Shown piece after piece: positions 27,225 to 33,839 of a stretch of 64,000 nucleotides of DNA. Source of the DNA: Mesobaculum littorinae (GTDB lineage: Bacteria > Pseudomonadota > Alphaproteobacteria > Rhodobacterales > Rhodobacteraceae); assembly GCF_004011175.1 (NCBI RefSeq), contig NZ_RQXX01000003.1:248001-312000 (forward strand), read 5' to 3'. The translations under genes were made by a program, and so were the position numbers. Under the pieces are notes generated by a model. It did not search any database. It was not told the DNA's origin and saw nothing but the letters and a program-made list of their open reading frames with translations. Positions within the stretch are counted from its first letter, which is position 1. The number at the start of each line of letters is the position of its first letter.

Positions 27225-27736
27225 ACCGAGGACTCCCCGTGGCTTTGGCGCACGTCCCGGCCTGTGAGGGCCAGTTCGACGCCGCGCAGGGCCATGCCGA
27301 GGGCGGTGATGACGGCGAAGACCGACAGCGCCCACTGGAAATAGGCTTTGGGCAGATAGATCACGTTGGTGGCAAGGTTCAGCATCAGCGACAACTTCGA
27401 GCTTTCGTAGACCGACCAGGCGATGCCGGCGAAGATGACGGCGCCTAGGAAGGCGGCAAAGACGTCGATCCAGCGGTTCAGCCAGTCGGGAAAGCTGCGT
27501 TCGAACACGTCGACGGAGATGTGGCCGCCGACCTTGTCGCAGACCGCCATGCCGCCGAAGACGAGGATCACCATGGACATCTGGCTGATGTCCTGCGCCC
27601 CGCCGAGGGGGGCGCCGAAGAAGCGCCCCACCACGTCGTAAAGGATCACGCCCACCTCGACCAGAAGGCCGACCGAGCCGATGATCGCCGCGATCCGGAT
27701 CAGACCGTTCGCGAGTTTCCGGATCGCGGACAGCAA
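27221..27736 (-). CDS. dctQ: TRAP transporter small permease (DctQ)
   Basis: The 171-residue protein has four predicted membrane helices and the DctQ signature VVGRFFGAPLGGAQDISQMSMVILVFGGMAVCDKVGGHISVDVF. It overlaps dctM by four bases and follows dctP by four bases, so all three subunits are co-translated. Confidence 0.92.
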   Translation of the reverse strand: MLSAIRKLANGLIRIAAIIGSVGLLVEVGVILYDVVGRFFGAPLGGAQDISQMSMVILVFGGMAVCDKVGGHISVDVFERSFPDWLNRWIDVFAAFLGAVIFAGIAWSVYESSKLSLMLNLATNVIYLPKAYFQWALSVFAVITALGMALRGVELALTGRDVRQSHGESSV

Positions 27737-27740
27737 CGGA

Positions 27741-28745
27741 TTACTCGCCTTTCATCGCGGCAAGCGTGTCCTCGGCGCCGAGGTCCGAAACGATCTGATC
27801 GGTCACGGGCTCGGTCAGTTCGCCAAAGGCCGCGGCTTCGTCGTCGCTCAGGTCGATGACGGTGGTGCCGTCGTCTTCACGCAGGCCGGCGATGGTCTCT
27901 TCGGCCTTGGCGTTCCACGCATCCTCGGCGCTTTTCGACAGCGGCTCGCCGGCCATGTCGTCGATCGCCTGTTTCTGAACGTCGGTCAGGCTGTCGTACT
28001 TGGCCTGGTTCATCACGACGTAGAACACCAGCTGACCCAGCGGCGCGCCCAGCGTGTAGCTGTTGGCGACCTCGTCCAGCTTGAAGTCGGCCACGGCCGA
28101 GGCGCCGGTGACGACGCCGTCGATCAGGCCGGTCTGCAGCGCGTTGTAGATTTCGCCCGCGGGCATCTGCACCGGGGTCGCGCCAAGCGCCTCGACCATC
28201 GCGCCCGAGGCCGAACCGGCGACGCGGATCTTCAGGCCCGACAGGTCATCCGGGGTGCGGATGTCATGGTCCTTCATGATGAAGATGTTGGGCTCGGACG
28301 TCCAAAGCGCCAGCGGCTTGGTGCCGGGAAACTCGTCGGTCAGGTGGTCTTCGTAGGCGTTCCAGATCACCTCGTAACCGGGCGTATCCTCGGCCTTCAC
28401 GCCGGGCAGTTCGGCGATCATCGTCTTCTGGAACTGCGACGAGGTATAGCCGGGAAGGCCCCAGACGATATCCGCCACGCCCTGCACGACGCGCACGTAT
28501 TGCTCAAGCGGGCCGGCGCCCAGTTCGCCGCCGGGATAGACCTGGATCTGCAGCTCGCCGTCGGTGGCCTCGTCCAGATGCTCTGCCAGCGGTTCGATCA
28601 CCGAGCCGGTGAGCGTGTGCTGCGGGGCGACGAAGTGGGCGAATTTCAGCGTGGTCTCGGACAGCGCCGGGGTAGCCAGAGTGCCGCCCAGGGCCGCCGC
28701 GCCAACCAGGCGGGCCGCGTTGCGAAGAAGCTTAGAATGGATCAT
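27741..28745 (-). CDS. dctP: TRAP transporter solute-binding protein (DctP)
   Basis: The 334-residue periplasmic receptor has a signal peptide (cleavage near TPALSETTLKFAHFV), DctP-fold motifs ELQIQVYPGGELG and LKIRVAGSASGAMVEALGATPVQMPAGEIYNALQTGLIDGVVTG. The conserved Arg in LKIRVAG normally clamps a carboxylate, consistent with an acid ligand. GGGAGG lies before the ATG at 28745. It is first in a compact run through dctQ, dctM, the dioxygenase, galB, ligK, galD, purU and the oxidoreductase. No ATGTATACAT-like site was seen in its leader. Confidence 0.92.
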   Translation of the reverse strand: MIHSKLLRNAARLVGAAALGGTLATPALSETTLKFAHFVAPQHTLTGSVIEPLAEHLDEATDGELQIQVYPGGELGAGPLEQYVRVVQGVADIVWGLPGYTSSQFQKTMIAELPGVKAEDTPGYEVIWNAYEDHLTDEFPGTKPLALWTSEPNIFIMKDHDIRTPDDLSGLKIRVAGSASGAMVEALGATPVQMPAGEIYNALQTGLIDGVVTGASAVADFKLDEVANSYTLGAPLGQLVFYVVMNQAKYDSLTDVQKQAIDDMAGEPLSKSAEDAWNAKAEETIAGLREDDGTTVIDLSDDEAAAFGELTEPVTDQIVSDLGAEDTLAAMKGE

Positions 28746-28890
28746 GTGAACCTCCCGTTTCAGATCCGGTAGCGTCGGGTTTTCCCGCCGCGATGCCGGG
28801 TCAATGGACGCGAGCACCCCTAGAAACGCAAGGGTTTTCTGGGCGTAAACCGCTCCCCCGCGGCCCAGGCCCATGACGTCCTGATATCCC

Positions 28891-28917
28891 GTGGCGGGGC
28901 GCCTGGCGCCGCGCCAC
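28891..28917. terminator. GC-rich hairpin between O-demethylase paralog 2 and dctP
   Basis: GTGGCGGGGCGCC pairs with GGCGCCGCGCCAC with one mismatch and almost no loop. It sits 56 bases after the upstream gene's stop and 145 bases before dctP, and probably separates the two transcripts. There is no U run. Confidence 0.5.
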
Positions 28918-28973
28918 GGAATTCTGCGCGAGGGACCGGAGAAAGCTTCCCCCGGCCCCTCCGGCGTCGAAGC

Positions 28974-30386
28974 TTACTTCGACGCCTTCGTGCGCCAGCT
29001 GTCGGCGTAGTTGGTGCGTGCCTCGGTCGAGTAGGGCGTGTCGGACACCCGCACGCGGATCTCGGCCTGCTTGTGCTTCTCGGTCGAGGTCTTGCCGGTG
29101 GTCTCGGGCTCGCCCCACTTCATGGTCAGCACGTCGCCGATTTCGACGTCCGGGTCGACCACGCCGAGGCTGAGCACGCAGCGCTCGTTGTAGCTGTAGC
29201 CGTTGAACATCGACATGCCGACCATCTTGTCGCCCTGCATGACCATGTCGGCCGAGGACGAGGCATAGTTCGGCTGCGGGAAGTCGATCCACTTGTAGTG
29301 GTCCTCACCCGGCTTGAAGGCAGACGCGATGACGTTGACGACGTCCTCGGCATTCCATTCGAAGGTGACCTTTTTCCGCTGGGGCTGCTCCTTCATCTTC
29401 AGAAGAGCCTCCTTGCCGATGAAGTCGTCCTTCTTCCAGCCGATGTAGAAGTCGTAGCCCAGCTCGAACGGGTTGACGTAGTAGTCTTCGATGTTGTCCG
29501 AGACGAACGAACCGCCGATCGCGCCCGAGGCTTCGTAGCTTTCGGGGCCAAGCCATTCGCGGTAGGCCTTCATCATGCCGTCGCCGGTGTAGATGCCCGG
29601 CAGCGGGGACGGGATCCAGCCGGATTCCAGCGTGTTGGTCGAATAGGCGCGGCTGCCGCAACGGACCAGATCGACGCCGGCCTTCTTGGCGGCTTCGAGG
29701 ATCGCGTTGAGGATATAGCTCTTGTCCTCGTAGGGGCCCCAGATTTCCAGGCCGGGCGCGCCGGACATGCCGTGACGCAGCGCCTGCACCTTCTTGCCGC
29801 CGATGTTGATCCAGTCGACGTGGAAGAACTTGATGTCCGGGATCGGCGCACCGTTCATTTCCGTGAAGATCTTGTTGGCCTCGGGGCCCTGGATCTGGAA
29901 GCGGTAGTGCGTGCGCAGGACGCGCTCGCCTTCGGGGCGCGACGGCGACCGGGGGTCGTGCTTGATGCGCACGTTCCACTTGCCGTAGGCGGCGCAGAAC
30001 AGCAGCCAGTCCGAGGTCGGCGCACGGCCGACGAGGACGTATTTCTGCTCGTCCTCGCGGAAGATGATGTGGTCGCCGATGACGTGGCCGGCAGGCGTGA
30101 CGGGCACGTAGTGCTTGGCCCGGTTGAGGTCGAAGTTCCCGAAGCCGTTGATGCCGTGATAGGCAAGGAACTCGGTCGCCTGGGGGCCTTCGACGATCAG
30201 CTCGTCCATGTGGTGCGACTGGTCGAAAAGCACCGCCGATTCACGCCAGGCGCGCTGCTCGTCACGCCAGTTGGCGAACTCGGGCGCCACCACCGGGTAT
30301 ACATACATCCCGATTTTCGAATTCCGAAGGCGATTAACGATATTGCCTTCCTGCTGGATAATGTCTTCGAGGCTGTGCGCGCTCAT
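28974..30386 (-). CDS. ligM: Tetrahydrofolate-dependent aromatic O-demethylase, LigM-like (paralog 2)
   Basis: The 470-residue protein closely resembles SYK-6 LigM from memory: MYVYPVVAPEFANWRDEQ, SAVLFDQSHHMDELIV, NRAKHYVPVTPAGHVIGD, LRHGMSGAPGLEIWGPYE, STNTLESGWIPSPLPGIYTG, GSFVSDNIEDYYVNPFELGY and MSMFNGYSYNERCVLSL. LigM removes the methyl group of vanillate and 3-O-methylgallate and gives it to THF. Here gallate- or protocatechuate-type products would result. The ATG at 30386 has GGGAGGAG upstream; a 5-codon longer start is possible. A TGTATACA operator lies 30-37 bases before it. Confidence 0.85.
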   Translation of the reverse strand: MSAHSLEDIIQQEGNIVNRLRNSKIGMYVYPVVAPEFANWRDEQRAWRESAVLFDQSHHMDELIVEGPQATEFLAYHGINGFGNFDLNRAKHYVPVTPAGHVIGDHIIFREDEQKYVLVGRAPTSDWLLFCAAYGKWNVRIKHDPRSPSRPEGERVLRTHYRFQIQGPEANKIFTEMNGAPIPDIKFFHVDWINIGGKKVQALRHGMSGAPGLEIWGPYEDKSYILNAILEAAKKAGVDLVRCGSRAYSTNTLESGWIPSPLPGIYTGDGMMKAYREWLGPESYEASGAIGGSFVSDNIEDYYVNPFELGYDFYIGWKKDDFIGKEALLKMKEQPQRKKVTFEWNAEDVVNVIASAFKPGEDHYKWIDFPQPNYASSSADMVMQGDKMVGMSMFNGYSYNERCVLSLGVVDPDVEIGDVLTMKWGEPETTGKTSTEKHKQAEIRVRVSDTPYSTEARTNYADSWRTKASK

Positions 30387-30414
30387 CTCCGCTCCTCCCA
30401 ATGATTGCGGTTAC

Positions 30415-30424
30415 GTGTATACAT
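30415..30424. promoter_or_regulatory. GntR-type operator upstream of O-demethylase paralog 2
   Basis: GTGTATACAT contains the perfect TGTATACA palindrome and matches the metF operator at nine of ten positions. It lies 29-38 bases before the start, the same distance class as the metF and gntR2 sites. Confidence 0.65.
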
Positions 30425-30489
30425 GACGATGTGGCGCAGGTCTCGGACAAAATCAAGACAAAAGCCGCGGGGCGTCCGCGGGGGACCGC

Positions 30490-31215
30490 CTAGTCGACGA
30501 TCAGGGCCAGCCCGGGCACCTGCCCGATAAGGCTGGGATCGCCCGACATCACGAATTCCAGATTGCGCCGTGCGGTTCGGGCGTGTTCGCGCGCCACTGC
30601 CTCGGCGCGCGCGCCCTCGCGGTTGGCGATGGCGTCGACCAGCGCCCGGTGCTGGGTCTGCGCCAGGGTCAGGTCGTGCCCGAAGTTCGGCAGAAAGGCC
30701 GAGGGCGCGGCAAAGGGCAGGTGCACGGTGCGGGTCAGTTCGCGTTCCACCATGCGGCTGCCGGGCAGCCGCGCAAGGACCTTGTGAAACTCGGTATTCA
30801 GGTCGGAATATCGTTCCAGGTCAACCGGTTGCGATCCCGGGGGCAGGCAGTCCTCCAGCTGGCCCAGCAGGTGGCGCGCCGCCTCCAGCCGCTCGGGCGC
30901 CGCGCCGCGTTCGGCGGCAAGGCGGGCGGCGGTGCCCTCAAGCACGCCGCGCAGCTCGATCGCGTCGATCACGTCGGCCCGCGTGAAGGTGCGCACCATG
31001 AAGCCGCCGGGCCGCACACGTTCCAGCAACCCCTCTTCCGCCAGCCGCGACATCGCCTCGCGCACAGGGGTGCGGGAGATCTGAAGCTCTTCGGCCAGCG
31101 GCACCTCGAACAGGCGGGTGCCGCCGATCATGTCTCCATTCAGAATGCGTTTGCGCAGCTCGATGAGCGCCCGCATCGCATGCGTCCGGGCCGTCGGTTT
31201 CGAAGTCTCCGGCAA
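30490..31215 (-). CDS. GntR-family regulator, FadR subfamily (gntR2)
   Basis: This 241-residue regulator has a winged helix (ALIELRKRILNGDMIGGTRLFEVPLAEELQISRTPVREAMSRLAEEGLLERV) and an FCD domain (LNTEFHKVLARLPGS, AQTQHRALVDAIANREG). It is paralogous to gntR1. I choose a TTG start at 31215 because a full AAGGAGG lies six bases before it and the ATGCATACAT operator then falls in the leader; an ATG at 31245 would overlap the operator. The frame stays open to 31359. It probably represses the O-demethylase regulon and itself. Confidence 0.82.
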   Translation of the reverse strand: MPETSKPTARTHAMRALIELRKRILNGDMIGGTRLFEVPLAEELQISRTPVREAMSRLAEEGLLERVRPGGFMVRTFTRADVIDAIELRGVLEGTAARLAAERGAAPERLEAARHLLGQLEDCLPPGSQPVDLERYSDLNTEFHKVLARLPGSRMVERELTRTVHLPFAAPSAFLPNFGHDLTLAQTQHRALVDAIANREGARAEAVAREHARTARRNLEFVMSGDPSLIGQVPGLALIVD

Positions 31216-31239
31216 AACGTCCTCCTTGTCCCCCACTGC

Positions 31240-31249
31240 ATGCATACAT
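31240..31249. promoter_or_regulatory. GntR-type operator upstream of gntR2
   Basis: ATGCATACAT differs from the metF palindrome at one base and lies 25-34 bases before the proposed gntR2 start, suggesting autoregulation. Confidence 0.5.
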
Positions 31250-31333
31250 CGCCGCAGGGACCATGTCATCCGGTGACTGCACGCCCTGCGCGAGTGGCCA
31301 AGGGCCCGCGCGAGGGCTGTATACCGGGGGTCA

Positions 31334-31392
31334 GGTTCTGAGGGCGCTTCCCGCCCCACAGAACCGCCCTCAGAACCGCCCTCAGAACCGCC
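31334..31392. repeat. Three 12-bp direct repeats with a pairing inverted copy at the blh 3' end
   Basis: The unit CTCAGAACCGCC occurs three times in tandem (31357-31392, first copy CACAGAACCGCC), running into the blh stop codon. An inverted copy, GGTTCTGAGGGC (31334-31345), can pair perfectly over 12 bases with either of two downstream registers (31366-31377 or 31378-31389). A terminator or mRNA 3'-end structure for blh is plausible. Confidence 0.6.
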
Positions 31393-32296
31393 CGACGGGA
31401 AGCTTCAGGTAGCTGTGGCCATCGGCCTCGCACGGGGGCAGGCGTCCGCCACGCAGGTTGACCTGCAGTGCCGCCAGCATCCGGTCCGGCAGGGGCAGCG
31501 TCGCGTCGCGCCGTTCGCGCCGGTCGATCCAGTCGTCCCGCTGCGTGCCGGCGCACACGTGCTGGTTTTCGGCCAGGTGCCGCGCCACGGTCGCCTCCCA
31601 CTCGGGCGTGCGGCGGTCGGCGCTGCCGTAGTCATGGCCGATATAGAGCCGCGTTTCCTCGGGCAGCGACAGGATGCGCTGGATGCTGTCCCAGAGCGCG
31701 GGGGCACTGCCGCCCGGAAAATCGGTGCGCGAGGTGCCGACATCGGGCTGCATCAGGGTATCGTGCACGAACCCCGCATCGCCGCAGATATAGCTGACCG
31801 ACCCCAGCGTGTGCCCCGGTGACAGCCAGACGTCCAGCGCCAGCTCGCCCAGTGGCAGCGTGTCGCCGTCGTCCAGCAGGCGATCGAAGTCGCGATCGAC
31901 GTCGAAGAGGTCCGGTGCGTTGTAGAGCCCGGCCCAGATGCCCGCGATGTCGCGCACCTTGGCGCCGATCGCGGTCGGGGCACCGGTGCGCTCCTTCAGC
32001 CCGGCCGAGGCCATTACGTGGTCGGCATGCGGATGGGTGTCGAGGATCCACGCCACGCTCAGCCCCTCGCGCGCGACAAGGTCCAGCACCTGCGTCAGGC
32101 TGCGGTCGGAAAAGGCACAGGCCTTGGGGTCGTAGTTCCAGACCACGTCGATCAGGGCGGCCTGCTTGGTCGCGGGGCAGGCGCAGACATACTGGATCGA
32201 GCCGGTGTCGGGGTCGTAGATCCCCCAGACGTCCGGGCTGCCGGCCCCGCGCGAGGGCGAGTGACGCTCTACCCGTGTCTTCAGATCGTCGCTCAT
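31382..32296 (-). CDS. blh: Metallo-beta-lactamase-fold hydrolase, Blh/ETHE1-like persulfide dioxygenase
   Basis: The 304-residue protein has the metal-binding signature THPHADH, a second His in SPGHTLGSV, DTLMQPDVGTSRTDFPGG and YIGHDYG. This matches ETHE1/Blh persulfide dioxygenases, which oxidise glutathione persulfide to sulfite. The neighbouring divergent ArsR-type gene keeps both BigR cysteines, supporting a sulfide/persulfide detoxification role. The DUF442 rhodanese-like domain of some Blh proteins is absent. Confidence 0.85.
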   Translation of the reverse strand: MSDDLKTRVERHSPSRGAGSPDVWGIYDPDTGSIQYVCACPATKQAALIDVVWNYDPKACAFSDRSLTQVLDLVAREGLSVAWILDTHPHADHVMASAGLKERTGAPTAIGAKVRDIAGIWAGLYNAPDLFDVDRDFDRLLDDGDTLPLGELALDVWLSPGHTLGSVSYICGDAGFVHDTLMQPDVGTSRTDFPGGSAPALWDSIQRILSLPEETRLYIGHDYGSADRRTPEWEATVARHLAENQHVCAGTQRDDWIDRRERRDATLPLPDRMLAALQVNLRGGRLPPCEADGHSYLKLPVGRF

Positions 32297-32301
32297 CCGT
32301 C

Positions 32302-32742
32302 CTATCCTTTTCGCAGTCCCTGCCCGGCCCCTCGCCCCGCCAGCATGGCGGGACCGAAGACGACGGCCCGGGCGACGCCAGAGGTAATGCCGTCCATGCC
32401 GGGCCGGGGCAATACCCCGGGATCCCCCAACCCGACGCCGAAGAGCACCGCTTTGCCGATCAGCCGCGCATCGACCCCGCGGGCCGGCGTCAGGGCGAAA
32501 CGGTCGCCGAGGACGGGGTGCGACGGGCGCAGCACCGGGCGGCAGCCCGGCGTGGTGATTCCCGTGGCGCCCGCGAGCACGAAAGCGAGGCTGGGGTCCC
32601 GGTTGCCCGCGATGTCGATAAAATTAAGACCGTTCGGCGGGGTTCGCCATGACCGACACGAGAAGCGCGACAGCAGAAACCCGACGCCGGAGACCATGCC
32701 GCAGAGTGCGCCCACGACGGCGGCCACGATGACCCTCCGCAA
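32302..32742 (-). pseudogene. Decayed YeeE/YedE-type transporter subunit (pmpB/DUF6691-like)
   Basis: The frame is open for 146 residues and recognisable as PmpB: MRRVIVAAVVGALCG, NFIDIAGNRDPSLAFVLAGA, GVDARLIGKAVLFGVG and ARAVVFGPAMLAG. The expected segment around the Cys-containing GxCPGPA loop reads GVLPRPG, and the N-terminal part carries an ill-fitting SRFSCRSWRTPP stretch. Compensating frameshifts are likely. It lies six bases after (upstream of) blh in the usual bigR-blh-pmpAB layout. It could instead be an unusually divergent but working protein. Confidence 0.5.
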
Positions 32743-32749
32743 ACGGACG

Positions 32750-33233
32750 TATCACCCCGCCCCCCCGGATGGTGACGCAGAAGGTAGACGGTCAGCCCCC
32801 ATAAGCAAGAAACGAAAGAACCAGGATGGCCGAGCTGCGGGACGGCCGCGCCAGCCCGCAGACCCTGTGACCCGAGGTGCAGCCGGACCCCAGCGCCGCG
32901 CTCAGTCCGACCAGCAGTCAGCCGGGCGACATGGCCGGCCAGGGCTGCGGACCCGTTGGTGATGCACGCCGACCGCGAGCGCCAGAGTCGGCGCTGCCAT
33001 GAGCCCGCCGACGAAGGCGAGGCATCATCCCGCATTGGGGCCGCGCCGGGCGCGGGCAGAACGGCGCCGAGCATGCCCAAGGTGATGCAGGCAATCCCGG
33101 CGATACGGCCCAGAAGGGCCATCACCGCCCTCGCGGAAAGGCCAGTCACAGCCCCGCGAGAAGCGAGGCCAGCGGCGTGAAACTTGTGGCGACGACCGGA
33201 CCCAAGAACTCGTACCCAAACTGCTGCAAGCAT
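32750..33233 (-). pseudogene. Decayed YeeE/YedE-type transporter subunit (pmpA-like)
   Basis: Pieces of a PmpA-like membrane protein lie in two frames. One frame reads TSFTPLASLLAGL and then stops near 33150. The other continues RAVMALLGRIAGIACITLGMLGAVLPAPG, matching the family's MALNGRIAGISG segment. Later parts are scrambled and end near LLRHHPGG. The normal conserved GxxCTSGHG loop is not recognisable. A frameshifted remnant is the best reading. Confidence 0.6.
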
Positions 33234-33267
33234 CTCTGCTTGCTTCGGTCGCGCCTGAGTCGTATGT

Positions 33268-33298
33268 ATTAGATGCTCCTAAATTAGTCAATCCTAAT
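33268..33298. promoter_or_regulatory. Two tandem BigR-type operators
   Basis: ATTAG-N6-CTAA(A/T) occurs twice, at 33268-33283 and 33283-33298, 15 bases apart, in a short AT-rich island between bigR and the blh side. Both are inverted repeats suited to an ArsR-family dimer and overlap the likely divergent promoters. The second ends 13 bases before the bigR ATG. Confidence 0.65.
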
Positions 33299-33311
33299 AT
33301 GATACTCTGAT

Positions 33312-33674
33312 ATGCCCCTGACCGACATTCCTCCGCACGAACTGGAACGGCGCGCCGAAATGGTCGCGCAGCGGCTGTCGCTGGTGGCCAATACCAAGCG
33401 GCTGCTGATCCTGTGTCAGCTTACAGCAGGGGAAAGGTCGGTCAGCACGCTGGCCGAGGATATCTCGCTCGGGCAGTCGGCGCTCAGCCAGCATCTTGCG
33501 CGGCTGCGCGAGGCGGGCATGGTCGCCACCCGGCGCGACGGCCAGACGATCTACTACAGATTGGCGGATGTGCAGATGGAGCTTCTGATCAACGCGATCT
33601 GCAATTACGGCCCACCGACCGACCGCCCGCCGCTGTCCCCGGACGACGACGACCCTACCCCCGACGACCGATAG
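33312..33674 (+). CDS. bigR: ArsR-family sulfur-responsive repressor BigR
   Basis: The 120-residue protein has the ArsR winged helix (NTKRLLILCQLTAGERSVSTLAEDISLGQSALSQHLARLREAGMVATRRDGQTIYYRL). Cys35 and Cys97 occupy the positions of the redox-switch cysteines of BigR/SqrR, which form a disulfide or polysulfide bridge and leave DNA under sulfide. The tail is acidic and Pro-rich. It is divergent from blh with two inverted repeats between. Confidence 0.86.
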   Translation: MPLTDIPPHELERRAEMVAQRLSLVANTKRLLILCQLTAGERSVSTLAEDISLGQSALSQHLARLREAGMVATRRDGQTIYYRLADVQMELLINAICNYGPPTDRPPLSPDDDDPTPDDR

Positions 33675-33839
33675 CGCGGCGCGGCGTCGGTCACGCAGCG
33701 GACAAGGCGCAGCGGGAGCCGGTGCGACGCGAGGATCGCGTCCACCAGGCGGGTCCGGCGCGCCGAGGCCCGTGCGCCCGCAAGTCGGGGCCTTCAGGTC
33801 GGAGCCCCGGCGCATACCGGGGCCCCGTCACCGATCGGG

